Assembly (NCBI GenBank): GCA_002914845.1
Contig: JXTC01000142.1
Coordinates: forward strand, 371,076 to 435,075
DNA length: 64,000 nucleotides
Reading direction: 5' to 3'
Source: Trema orientale
Lineage: Eukaryota; Streptophyta; Magnoliopsida; Rosales; Cannabaceae
Shown here: piece by piece, positions 23,832 through 34,905 of the stretch
Position numbering within the stretch: the stretch's first letter is position 1
How the letters are laid out: every line of letters begins with the position of its first letter
The notes under the pieces: generated by a model
What the model saw: the letters and a program-made list of their open reading frames with translations, nothing else
Databases searched by the model: none
What the model was told of the DNA's origin: nothing
Made by a program: the position numbers and the translations under genes

Positions 23832-24924
23832 ATGAGTCAAAGTACTCTAACTATAAGGTGGCGAGATAAAACAATAGCTCTTGAATTGAATAAATGGGCC
23901 AAGTAACGACTCAAAAAATCCTCAGCTAGGCAAAAAGTTAAAAGAGAAAGAAAATCACCTTGCTTGACTTCTCGAGAGCAAGGAAAAAAAATCATGCGAA
24001 GTCCCATCAAGAAGCACTGAAATGTGAGCCAAACTAAAAATAGTCAAATCCTAATCAGTGAAGGTAGCCAAAAAGCCAAAGGACCGAAGAACCTCTAGAA
24101 CAAAAGACCAACCAATAGAGTCAAAAGCCATGCAAATTTAAAGCAACATGACCACAGAAAGTCGAATTACCTAAAAAGTAGTAACATTCCAAGGCTCCCA
24201 TTATATAATCGCCCATTTGTCTACCTTGGACAAAACTAAACTGATTTAAAGAGATAATTCGAGAACTGATAAGACCCAATCTGGCAGCAAGGATTTTAGT
24301 GATAACTTTGAAAAAGAAATTCCCTACAGCTATAGGTTGAAACTGCTCTATTTTATTTGCCTTTTTGGAATAAGAATCATGAAATTTGAGTTAATGCCAA
24401 GGAATATCTTACCGGTACGAAAGAACTCTTAAACTGCTGAAACAAAATTATCGCCTAAATTAAACTAACAAGAGCGAAAAAATATTCCAGTATATCTATC
24501 TAGTCCTGGCGCACTAGAAGGATCCATATCAAAAACTATATATCGAACTTCTTACTCAAGCAGAAGGCACAATAGAGTAGTATTATCCAGCAGATTAACC
24601 AAATAGGGAACATGTTCACGAATAATAGAAAAATCACCTCAATAATGATACGGCTCCGAGAACATGGATACATAATAATCAATAGCATGAGTAGTAATAC
24701 AAATCGAGTCAGTCACAATCTCATTATCAATCACTAGAGATGATAAAGACTTAATGGCTTTACGCCTTTTAAGAGTCGCATGATAGATTATTCTGATCCC
24801 CTCCTTCTAGCCATTTAATTCGACATTTGTCTTTCATGAAAGAATCTTTCAAAGTTAAGGTATTATCAAGGGCAGCTAAAGTATCTGCCTCTTCTCAAAA
24901 TACCTCCTCAAAAAAGCCGTTAGC

Positions 24925-25488
24925 TTACAACATATTCTGATTCTCTGTAACCCTATCAATAGCTCTGATAACTTTGGAGGATAAATTTCCAAAAATCTCC
25001 CAATTCCAAGTGTGAAGAGAAGTCTTGAGAAGCTTGAGTTTCTTCAAGAGACGAGAAGTAGGACAACTAGAAACCGAAGAAGACCAAAAACTAGAAACTA
25101 AGTCTAAAAAGGTGGGGTCCTTGACCAAAACATTCAGGAAATGAAGGGGTCGAGGACGAGAAAATCCCAAATTCCTCCCCAATAGAAGGAGAAGATAGTG
25201 ATCAAAATAAAGCCAGGGCAAAGTGCTATAAGATAGAGAAGACCAAAGATCGATAAGTCCAGTAGAACACAAGGCCCTGTCTAAACAAGAGAGAACAAGA
25301 CCTCTCACTCCCTTACCAACTTTAGTGTAAAAGGCCACTCTAGTATCCAAAATAATTATAAAAGAGGCAGCCAAGAAACTAGTAAATTCAAAATAAGAAG
25401 TAGAGTAGATAATACCAGTAGTCTCATGAGAGCCGAATATAACATTAACATTACTCATAACACACCAAAGAAGAGTGGTCATGTCCAA
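24925..25488 (-). pseudogene. LINE endonuclease domain remnant
   Basis: A 187-residue frame with SNVNVIFGSHETTG (the usual DFNVILG position, Asp replaced), EFTSFLAASF, RGLVLSCLDRALCS and YFDHYLLLLL (usually SDHxPLL) fits the apurinic/apyrimidinic endonuclease of plant LINEs. It continues into RPRPLHFLNVLVKDPTFLDL and HTWNWEIFGNL, the linker to the reverse transcriptase. Several catalytic positions are substituted, so it is inactive. Confidence 0.8.
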
Positions 25489-25842
25489 AAGAGAACTCTA
25501 TAAATCCCTTTTGGAAGAATAAGATGAAGCACCATAGATAAAGGAGTATCGAATTATTACCAAACTCACCATAACATCAAAAGAGACATACTGAGTATAG
25601 TTACAAAAGACAACCAGTATTTAAAGTCTAATTGAAGCAAAAATCCAAACAGTTAAAGTATTCATCTTATTAGTGCAAACCAAAGTCAAACCAAGACCAA
25701 CTCAAAAAGAATCTGAAATAGCATCAAGAATAAAACGGCTTAACCAATCACACCATATCAAGTTTATAACAAAAACAAAAGTCTCTAAGCGCAACTTGGG
25801 TATTCCTGTTGGAAATATCTCTACAATTCTAGAAAATTACCT

Positions 25843-27311
25843 TCATTTAGAAACAAGTCGCTGAGCAACCCGAAGAGGTAACACCGAAGTTAATGATCTT
25901 ACCCTTCTAGAAGTAGCTCCAGTCGCATTAAAATCATCAGACACATCCTGAAAAGAGACATTCCTATCTTTTTTACTAATATGATCAATTGCAATATTGA
26001 CATTTTTGTCTTCCTGATCCTTTTTACCAAAGACCAGCTTTGGATCCAAATTCTCTGTCTTACCAGAAAGATTAACAGGAGAATCTAGACGAACTGTTTG
26101 ACCAATAAAGGCGGATCAACATGATCATCACCAAAGACTTCGCCAGCCTAAAAATTCTTATTCTCCATGCCATCCTCAACTTCGTCAACCTTCCCTTCCA
26201 CACCAAGATCCTTTCTCAAAATTGAAAAAGCATTCTGAACAGGCACAACAGTAGTCTTTACTGATGAATTAGTGATCAGTCTATAAATCTTTTTACCTGA
26301 ATGTGACCGATCCCACTCTTTAAAAATACCTTTATCCTTAGCTTCTGTTGAGACCTTAACCCCACGTTTACAAGCAGTAGCGATATGACCAATAGTATTG
26401 TATGACAAGCAAAAGGTTAGTAAATTCTCTTAAGATAAAGGAATAAACAAACGATCCTCTTCTACCTTAAACACAAGCGAATCTAAAAGAGGCTGTGATA
26501 AATCAATATCTATAAGAATCCTTGCAAAGTGGCCAAAAACACTTTTTAAAGTCATCTCATCAAATCTAATGGGCACACCCACTCCATGAGTCAAATCACA
26601 AAGGATAAGCTTATCCCAATAAACCCATGGTAATTCATGAAATCTAACCCAAACCTGAGTATTTGTAGAACATTGCATATTAGGATTGAAGTTCGGATGC
26701 CAAGGTTGTAACCTAAGAACCCCAGGCTTAAGATTCAACGAACCAGAAGACCAAATATGGTATTTTTCTTCCTCTGAGTTCAGTAAGATATGAAAGAAAC
26801 CATACCAAAGAGAAATCAACCTCCATGAGGGAGGCAAAATCTATAAAGATTGGAGTTTCATATAAAGATCAACCAACTTCCATGGAGCAACTCCCCTAGA
26901 CAAAAAAATATGTCTAATAAGACAGAATTGACATAAGTTTAACCAGTCTCTTAACACTTTTTCATTGACCTTAACACACACGTTATTGTCTTTCAAAATA
27001 GATTGAGAAGCTATTGTAACATTATTAGAATGATCAAGCAAATGAGACTTTGAACCATCTATAACACCGTTCAACATCTTAGAACCACCACTCAAAGAAT
27101 TAGCATTGAAATTCTCTACAACCTTGGCAAAAGAAATACTAAGATTTCTGAGCTTTGAAGAATTACTTATAGTCTCAATCACACTACCTAAAAATGCATT
27201 CTTATCATACTTTTTGTGAAAAGAAAATAGGTCATGGTGGCCTAAAATTTCATCGACAATGCTTGAAAGCACGGCTAAATACCCACCATAATCAGCTCGA
27301 CCACCAATCAA
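25843..27311 (-). pseudogene. LINE ORF1 (DUF4283-like, zinc knuckle) remnant
   Basis: Three consecutive frames (27311-26841, 26837-26430, 26408-26148, then 26049-25843) form one broken ORF1. The middle frame contains WHPNFNPN and TQVWVRFHELPWVYWDKLIL, typical of the DUF4283 region of plant LINE and retroelement proteins. The zinc knuckle follows as C-x2-Y-x4-H-x4-C (around 26427-26360), with the second Cys replaced by Tyr. Breaks at 26838 and 26430 confirm decay. Confidence 0.8.
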
Positions 27312-28010
27312 TCACATAAAAGATGCAGTGAAGGCAACAAACCTAGAAATCATGGCTCTACAACCAAAACACAACCACAGATTCTTGAAATTGTACTGAG
27401 ACTTTCGTCGAGCAAGTGGTGGACATCACGCAGGTAGACACAAATGAATCCCACTTGCATGACTTTGTTCACCACACCATCATCATCATCAAACTTTTGT
27501 TTCCTTAAGCCTATATCAAACAATGAAAAAACAATTAGAGAGATGATGTCGACAATGGCTATGGCAGTTGGGGCTGGTAGGAGCTAAAGAATATTCCTCT
27601 GCCACTTTGGTGAGGGACGGCGCTACGCAGCAGTTGGTGGTTGGGAGAGGTCATCCTCGACCTGAGTAATCAATCCCTAGGGTTAGCGGGGTCGATAACT
27701 ATACTCAAGAGACGACGTCAAAAATGGTTATGGCAGTCCATCTAAATTTATGCTTGGGTGAGAGATGAAGGCTGAGAGTGAGTGAGGTAAGTTGAGTTAG
27801 CCGAGGGGAGAGCAAAAGTCAGTCCTTAGGTCTATACGAGAGAGACGAAGAGAGAGAGAAACACGGGTGGGTGAGGTGGTGAGCTGAGGGATGAGAGTTA
27901 TTGAGAGTAGGTGAGGTGAGTTTGGTGCTCAACCATTTCCCAGTGAGTTCGGTGCTCTGCTTACTTAAATAGACTATAACTATCTGGTTATAAGTCCGTT
28001 TTTGATGATC

Positions 28011-28382
28011 TATAGGTATGTTTGACATGTCTTTTAGAAGCTGCTTTTTGGCTTCTTGAGCCTAGAAGCAGCTTCTGAACCTATTTGAGTAAAATATCAA
28101 AAGAATTTTTGGGTTCTAAAAGTTCTTCCAAAGGAAGTCAGACTCATATGACTTCTTTAGGAAGTGCTTCGAAAAATATATAGATTTTTTTTTAGTTTTA
28201 ATGAAAATTTATATTTCCATATTTAGTCTTATTTTAATAAATGACAAAAAAAAATACCATTTAGATTCTCAAATCGAAGTTTTAGATATATCATCTAAAC
28301 AGTATACTAATAGACATGACTTTAACTTCTCTTCTTCTACTATATAAAATATAAGTAAAAGCTATCCCAAATGGATCCTATA
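28011..28382. repeat. MITE-like inverted-terminus repeat (hAT-like)
   Basis: The ends are inverted and alike over about 26 bp: TATAGGTATGTTTGACATGT at the left and the mirror of ATCCCAAATGGATCCTATA at the right. A small hairpin AGAAGCTGC..GCAGCTTCT lies near the left end. No coding capacity. No target duplication was confirmed. Confidence 0.45.
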
Positions 28383-28384
28383 TA

Positions 28385-28948
28385 CGGTTTGAAAGCTTAA
28401 TCGATAAACTTTCGAACCATACCAAATATAACCTAATCAGACCAGTAAAAGTCCCTAAAAATTTGGTCATAACTGCTGTTGTGTTTTCTACTTTTATAAA
28501 ATACTCAAAAATCTATAACTTTCAATTTATCCAACCAAATCACACAAAATTTATCTTATTTGAATCCTAATATTAATAGGTTTCATCCTATATCAGATTC
28601 ATCCCTGTAGTTCATAAATAATTAATGAGCAATTCAAAATTCTAATCCTAGATATTCAATTGCAATCCTAAAATCAAACTAAAATATAAAACTTAATTGG
28701 TTAAGAATTTATTACCTTGATAATAAGTCTCAATAATCCATAATAATAGCCATATTTTTCTTTTTCTTCTTTTCATAAGTACAGAGTTGTCTCTTCTTTC
28801 TCTCTCCCTGAGCATATTATTGGACTCTTAGGATTTCTTAGGGAGAATTATTCAATTACTAATTAACACCCAAACTATATTGTCTTTTTATTTTATCCTT
28901 ATATTATTTATTTAATATGAATAATTGTTTTATACGGGTTGTCACACA
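28385..28948 (+). mobile_element. Possible Gypsy-type LTR, right part
   Basis: Non-coding, ending CGGGTTGTCACA, the kind of terminus expected for an LTR beginning TRTCACACCCC (see 20116). If the model is right, the LINE and the MITE-like repeat inserted into this LTR. Tentative. Confidence 0.3.
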
Positions 28949-29728
28949 CGATATATCTATATCAAACCTCTCCTCAGAGTGAAATTTTAGCTGACATATC
29001 GCCTGTAATATTGATTTTTCATCCTTGCCATTCACTTTAACTAATATGGATTATTTTTGAAAGTTAAATGATATAGAATTTAAAAAAAAAAATTGCAATA
29101 TTAGTTGATACAAATTTTTGGTATGAGTCGGTATCAAACATTATTCTTTTTCTCAAATTTTTGGGTTATCATTTCAAATATAGAAAATACAACCTAAATG
29201 GCTGAAATATCTAGTTATAATTTCGAAATTTTCTTTTTGAATTTAATCTAATTATAAGTAAGCATACATTAAATATACATATATATTAATATATAGGCTA
29301 TTTAATATAGATACCCTCTAAAGTCTAAATTAATTTGTAAAATTAATATTGAACTCATTTTTTGAGAGCAAAACCCTCTAATGTTAGAGAATTTGGGTTT
29401 TGATACTCCAAATTGTAACAAAAAGCTTTTATGATATGAAATCGAAGAGAATAACTGATATTTCAAATATTATACTTATTTTTTCCACCAATTCGACATA
29501 TATTTATATATATGCTCATTCCCAAAATATAAAATCCCTTATAGTAATCATGAACTTTGCATGTTTAAAAATAAATTATTAAGTAAATAATATATATATA
29601 ATATGTAAAACAAATCAACAATTTTTATATAACCAAGTTAAAAATTAAACCCTAATTTTAGTTCTAAACCAGAATCCAACTCAAGAAATCATAATATAAT
29701 CAAATGGATAATATTAAATAAAAAAAAA
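28949..29728. other. AT-rich intergenic DNA
   Basis: Very AT-rich, with stop-rich frames in all directions. No gene or RNA recognised. Confidence 0.5.
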
Positions 29729-30182
29729 TCACTTTTAACCTTTTATCAAAAAATTCACTCTTTTTCACTATCCAAATAAAACTTTCTATTTGTGTTTTTC
29801 TATCAAATTTCATCGAATCCACATGTATAGTCAAAATTACGGTTAAAATTTTTGAAAGTAAATGTTTTTAACTTTTGAAATCAGATAATATAATCCAAAA
29901 AAGAATTTTTGTGTGATTGAGAGCTATTATTATTGAATTCCTACGAGATCACAAATCATCTTTCGGTCTAGATGGTTACCTTTTGGCAATTTCTGTGGAT
30001 GCCAATATATAATTTTAAAGAATTAATATGTTTCTGTAACAATGTTAAACTTTAATTTTGATTGTATAAGTGAATCCACTGAGATTTGATAGAAAAACAC
30101 AGATAAAAGATTTTAGTTGATATTAGTAAAAAAGCGTTAGTTTTTTTTTTTTTTTTTGGATAAATGGCTAAAAGTAGTGGAT
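29729..30182. repeat. Inverted-repeat MITE
   Basis: The two arms are complementary: TGTGTTTTTCTATCAAAT at about 29791-29808 and its mirror ATTTGATAGAAAAACACA at about 30086-30103. The outer parts also match (CACTTTTAACCTTTTATC versus the complement of GGATAAATGGCTAAAAGTAGTG). The interior is non-coding. A T run at 30141-30157 lies in the right arm. The family is unassigned. Confidence 0.55.
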
Positions 30183-30668
30183 TTTTTTTTTTTGATATTA
30201 TCTCATATATTTTCTTTTTGAAGATTATTATCCCATATAATTAAATGTACATAATATAACCATAAATTATTAAAAGAAAAAACTTTATGAGTCATTACTG
30301 TAGTGTGAATAGAAGTCACAAAATCTTGTTTAGTGTCTAAAGTTAGTAGAAATGTAATGGCAACTGGCAATAGTCAGCTAATGAAAAACAGTAGTTCAGT
30401 AGTTTAGGAAGTGAGTTGGTTGTCAATGTGTAACAAAGCCACTGAAAAACCCAAATTCTTTTCTCTTTCATGTAAGTTTCTTATAATTTCTGAATTCAAA
30501 AAAAAAAAAAAAATTCTATAATAAACTATATGAAATATCAATTATACCCTTTAATTTTACAATATGTGAAGCTTAAACTATAAATAAATATTCATAACTA
30601 ATATTCATAACATCAGTAGGTTTTGTTTCAAAAAATAAGTTTTAGGGTTAATTTAGCAAGTTACTTGT
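30183..30668. other. Intergenic DNA
   Basis: AT-rich; nothing recognised apart from an A run at 30499-30513. Confidence 0.5.
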
Positions 30669-31027
30669 GGGCCGTTTGGTTCGCCCATTCCATTCCATTG
30701 GAATGGAAAATCCATTTGAATGGGTGTTTTTTTCAACAACTCTAAATTTTCCATTCAAATGGTATTTTGGAATGAGTGTTTGTTTCAACAATTTAGTTTT
30801 TCCATTCAAATGGTTCATCAGTCACATCAACTATTTGAATGGATTTTTGTGTCTTGGATGAGAATGGAGGGAGAGAGGTGTTTTTGAATGGTCCATTCCA
30901 ATACTCCCATTCTAATTATAACCCATTCCACTATTTTTTCCATTCAAATGTCTTCTATTCCAATTATAATCCATTCCACAATTTTCATTCAAATACACAC
31001 ATTCAAATAGGCGAACCAAACGGGACC
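30669..31027 (-). mobile_element. hAT-like MITE, copy A
   Basis: The ends are GGGCCGTTTGGTTCGCC and, inverted, GGTCCCGTTTGGTTCGCC, the terminal type common in plant hAT-related MITEs. The interior is rich in CCATTCAAATGG-type palindromes. It is the same element as 34217-34576 in the opposite orientation. Its right end is 267 bp upstream of the stress-protein start codon. A clean 8-bp target duplication was not found. Confidence 0.8.
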
Positions 31028-31294
31028 TTGGACTTGGGGGGTTTTCGTTTTAAATAGGTTATACATAAGACCTTATCCCCTCCCCAAACGAAAAAAACAC
31101 CCTATGCCCAAACGAAAAAAGAAAAAAACCAAATCAATGTCCCAGTAGCAGCATAATCATTTATAGTGTAGTGGGTCCCAGTTTCCTCGTCCGTTTTATC
31201 GTCCTAAACCCAAAACCCACTTTCTCCTTAAACCAAACCAAACAAGATTCCAAACAAAAGCAGAAACGATCCAACGCACCAAACGAAACCAACC

Positions 31295-32002
31295 ATGACA
31301 TCTCCCACAAAATCAACCGACTCCGATCTCCCGGCCGCCTCCGCCGTGCTCGTCCAACCCTCCTCCCCGCGATTCCCGCCCGCCACTGGTGGTGGGACCC
31401 CCACTTCGGGCGCCCAGCGCAAGATCGGCATAGCCGTTGACCTCAGCGACGAGAGCGCCTTCGCCGTCAGATGGGCCGTCCAGAACTACCTCCGCCCGGG
31501 GGACGCCGTCGTCCTCGTCCACGTCAGCCCCACGAGCGTCCTCTACGGCGCCGACTGGGGCGCCGTCGACGCCACTGCCCCGACCGACCTCGACGGCGGC
31601 GGCGGCGACACGCAGCAGCGGAATCTGGAGAACGACTTGGACGCGTTCACCACCGCCAAGGCCAACGACATAGCGGAGCCGCTGGAGAGGGCGGAGATAC
31701 CGTACAAGATCCACATCGTGAAGGATCACGACATGAAGGAGAGGCTCTGTCTGGAGGTGGAGCGGCTCGGGGTCGGCGCGCTCATCACGGGGAGCCGGGG
31801 CTTCGGCGCCTCGAAGAGGGAGAGTAACGGCAGGCTCGGTAGTGTGAGCGATTACTGTGTGCATCACTGTGTTTGTCCCGTTATCGTGGTTAGGTCTGCG
31901 GAGGATAAGGAGAGTAAATCGGAGTTTCCAGTGGTACATGAGGAGGAGTATGATGAGGAGGAGCAAGAGTACGGTCATGGAGCATTGAACAAGGACAAGT
32001 AA
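31295..32002 (+). CDS. PHOS34-like: Universal stress protein, PHOS32/PHOS34 type
   Basis: A single uninterrupted frame of 235 residues. A Ser/Pro-rich N-terminus (1-41) contains the S-P site PSSPRFPP at 22-29, corresponding to the region phosphorylated by MAP kinases in Arabidopsis PHOS32. The UspA fold begins at RKIGIAVDLSDESAFAVRWA (42-61) and continues through VVLVHVSPTSVLYGADWG. The nucleotide-binding segment is GSRGFGASKRESNGRLGSVS (166-185), then VHHCVCPVIVVR. As in other PHOS32/34 proteins, three extra residues precede the final GS of the ATP motif. An acidic tail (206-226) ends the protein. The coding sequence is strikingly GC-rich compared with its surroundings. A TTTATAG motif at 31160-31166 is a candidate TATA element. 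No defect is visible. Confidence 0.95.
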   Translation: MTSPTKSTDSDLPAASAVLVQPSSPRFPPATGGGTPTSGAQRKIGIAVDLSDESAFAVRWAVQNYLRPGDAVVLVHVSPTSVLYGADWGAVDATAPTDLDGGGGDTQQRNLENDLDAFTTAKANDIAEPLERAEIPYKIHIVKDHDMKERLCLEVERLGVGALITGSRGFGASKRESNGRLGSVSDYCVHHCVCPVIVVRSAEDKESKSEFPVVHEEEYDEEEQEYGHGALNKDK

Positions 32003-34216
32003 AACAGGTCTAGATTCTCATCCTGCGTTTTGCAATATATTTATTTTATTATTTTATTTTATTATGTGAGTAGTGTTTTTGTGTGTGAAATTATTGAATG
32101 GAAAGATTATTTGGTTATGGGATTCGGATTCTTTGTTGATAAGTATTGAATATTTGTTATAGGGGGAAAAAAAAAGTACTAAATTGAGCACTGTATGGCT
32201 TACTTGTTCTTTTTAAGTTATATTGGTATCACCTCACTTGCTTAAGCTCTGACCGTAAGTAGGACCACAAGTCCAAAAACTGTGAAAGGTATAAACTCTC
32301 ACCTCATTTCAGGAGTGGACGTGTCTTGTTTGTGAGTCTGGCTTGAAACTGTGAGTAAGCATTCTGTATTTTCTAGTAGCAACAAATGGTGATATATTGC
32401 TTAGGATCAATGGGGCTAGCTTGAATAGAAGGATATAGTTATACTAGCATTGGGAGTGGGCTTGGTAATCTTAGCAATTTCCATATTGTCAACAGGGGAT
32501 AGATTTTCGTTACTTCGAAGCAAATAGAAATGGAAAAAAGTTAGAATTATAGTATGAGTAGTGCGTAGAGGGTCAGGAATTCAACAAGGAACGAGTGGAG
32601 TCAAATGTTGGTGCATTCAGAACCACCTCATCTGCATTATTTTGCATTATTCGTGTTCTTTTGGTCTTCGATCAGAAAAATGGTCATAATGTTCCCCATA
32701 GTTGTTGCAACTTGTCAGACATAAATGCAAATGCCAAAGGTTTTAGCAACTGTTTCGCTCGATAACAATCTGTTTGTCTATCCCTGCTTTTAGGTGTTCT
32801 TATTTCTTATTTTGCAAACCATTTACTCCAAGCTGCCAAGTATTTTAATTGCAAGACTCATGTTATGTGCAAGTTCGTCTTCCATTTCGTGCTTGTATCA
32901 CTTTTATATGAATAAGAAGCTTTCCTTTCTTGCAGATGAAAGGATTTGAGTACAGAGGCTGATGATGCTGGAGTGTTTTTGAAGATGTTTTCAAGTTCAA
33001 ATGCTCATGGTTCTTACGGGATCATGTTGTACGAAGAGTTTGGTGCATATGATGTATGTTTTTCATTACCTTTTTACTGCCTTCCGCATGTATAGTTGGG
33101 GATGATGAAGTTGGCCTCATTTCTTTTTCTTCTTCTCTTTATTTACTCAAATATATTAGGCTGCACTTCATATATTGTACAATTTATGTTGAAAGCCTAT
33201 ATAACACTGGTAGGAAATTTATGAAATCAGTCTTATTATCCTGGTGCTAAGACTGATAATGGAATCGGTTACATTCTACAAATTTTGCCATATTGCAGAG
33301 TGGAGGGATCAGATGACAATCTTTTAAATGTCATAAAGAAGGGGCAAAAGGCCTTTAAGTCAACCCTGAGAAGTGGGAACCGTCCTTAGATTAATATTTC
33401 TACTTGAAAGGTTGTGATTAAGGGAAATTTTTCGAGGGACGTTATCAGATGATTCACTTCTCAATTGGGAAAATGGAGGAGTAAGAGTGAAAACGTACCA
33501 TCTTAGGGAAAATGCTCATATTTGAGTGGTCTCTGTTTGCCCCGCTAGTTCTAGCTGGGCCTCCTTAATTTCCATTCTAAACCCAAATATAAGTTAAGAT
33601 CCATCTTACACGTAAATGTGTAAAGCCCAACTTCAAATTCTATAAGGGGGTTCTGCGACTTTTGCCTCGAGTGACTATAGTAAATTGCCTTTTTATACAA
33701 TTCAGTTGAGAAAATGTCTTTTCATGACCTTGTATTTCAATTTTTTAACGAAACCCATTGGGTTTTAAGAAATATAAGAAAAGCCCTTGTATTTGATTTT
33801 TCATTACAAAAAGCCTTATAATTTGACTTATTTTGATATCTTACCTTATCTAAACTAAATTAGATAATTAATAAGAAATAACAAGATTCCTATCAGTAGA
33901 TGGATTTAGGTTTATATAACATTTTTACATTGTGTTTGGATAAATAGATAGTTGTTTGGAAACTATTTTATCATTTTTGAGGTTTTTTGAAAAATTAAAA
34001 TATTGTTTGGAACTTAGTATAGACAATTCTTTATTCTTAAATTTATTTTAAATCTAAATTTAAGTTTACTAAGGGTAACTTTGTCATTTTTCACTAATTT
34101 CCTTAATTTTGATTATATGAAGAGGTCGATTTTCAATAATAATCAAATTATCAGGTTTTCTGTGATAAAAAATCAAATTCAAAAGGGTTTTCCATATTTC
34201 TTAAAAATCAATTTCC
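32003..34216. other. 3' region of the stress-protein gene, possible UTR exon, intergenic DNA
   Basis: No further protein gene is supported. AACAG|GTCTAG at about 32010 could be a donor just after the stop codon. TTTCTTGCAG at 32926-32935 followed by 118 bp ending GAT|GTATGTT (32936-33053) looks like an internal exon. This would fit an intron-containing 3' UTR, but it may be chance. The rest is AT-rich. Confidence 0.3.
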
Positions 34217-34576
34217 GGGCCTGTTTGGTTCGCCTATTTGAATGTGTGTATTTGAATGGAAATTGTAAAATGGGTTATAATTAGAATGGGAGACATTTGA
34301 ATGGAAAAAATAATAGAATGTGTTGTAATTAGAATGGGACCATTGGAATGGACCATTCAAAAACACTTCCTCCCTTCCATTCTCATTCAAGACACAAAAA
34401 AACCATTCCAATGGTTAACTTTTCGGATGGACCATTTGAATGGAAAAACTGAATTGTTGAAACAAACACACATTCTAAAAGATCATTTGAATGGAAAAAC
34501 TGAATTGTTGAAACAAACACACATTCAAATAGATTTTCCATTCCAATGAAATGGAATGGTTGAAACAAACGAGACC
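34217..34576 (+). mobile_element. hAT-like MITE, copy B
   Basis: It starts GGGCCTGTTTGGTTCGCC and ends, inverted, GGTCTCGTTTGTTTC. It aligns along its length with the reverse complement of 30669-31027. It carries an internal direct duplication of about 50 bp (units starting near 34432 and 34483, each containing TGAATGGAAAAACTGAATTG). Non-coding. Confidence 0.8.
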
Positions 34577-34744
34577 ATTTTTTTCTCCATTTCATTTTAG
34601 TAGATATCCATCTTTATAATATACATTTTATAGCTATATGCCCGATTAAATCAGTTTTACACTGGTTATAAATTATATAATAAATCCGATCTATATATAA
34701 GTATTTTTTTTTTGTTTTGCTTAATTAAAATTCATTATGTACGT

Positions 34745-34905
34745 CTTTTTTTTATAGTAAAAGTTAGAGAGTTTATTTTTACTATTTTTTTTCCTAACTA
34801 CCCAAATTATGGTAACTGTTAGATTATTATCCGATGGCTAAAAAAAAAATATCTATAGATAGTAAAAAAAAAACCTATTGGATTGGGAGCCTATATATAT
34901 ATATA
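34745..34905. repeat. MITE-like repeat, copy 2
   Basis: Similar to 1367-1622 (shared core around GTTAGATTATTATCCGATGG, followed by an A run, and a shared end ..CTATTGGATTGGGAGCCTATATA). Non-coding. The left limit is uncertain. Confidence 0.5.

Larger units (their letters stand above)
21613..28010 (-). mobile_element. Decayed LINE (L1-type, with RNase H)
   Basis: Read on the minus strand, the order is that of a complete plant LINE: leader (about 28010-27312), ORF1 with a DUF4283-like region and a zinc knuckle (27311-25843), apurinic endonuclease (25488-24925), reverse transcriptase with FLYADDVLIF at 23831-23802, a zf-RVT-type region (23426-23178), RNase H (22155-21799), and a 3' poly-A tail seen as the plus-strand T run at 21613-21630. 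Every coding block is interrupted by stops and frameshifts, so the element cannot move by itself. The exact 5' end and the target-site duplication are not resolved. Confidence 0.85.

Noticed and set aside
31313-31978. 221-codon minus-strand frame opposite the stress-protein gene
   Set aside because: Mirror frame of a GC-rich coding exon. It resembles no protein, while the plus strand is an unmistakable universal stress protein.
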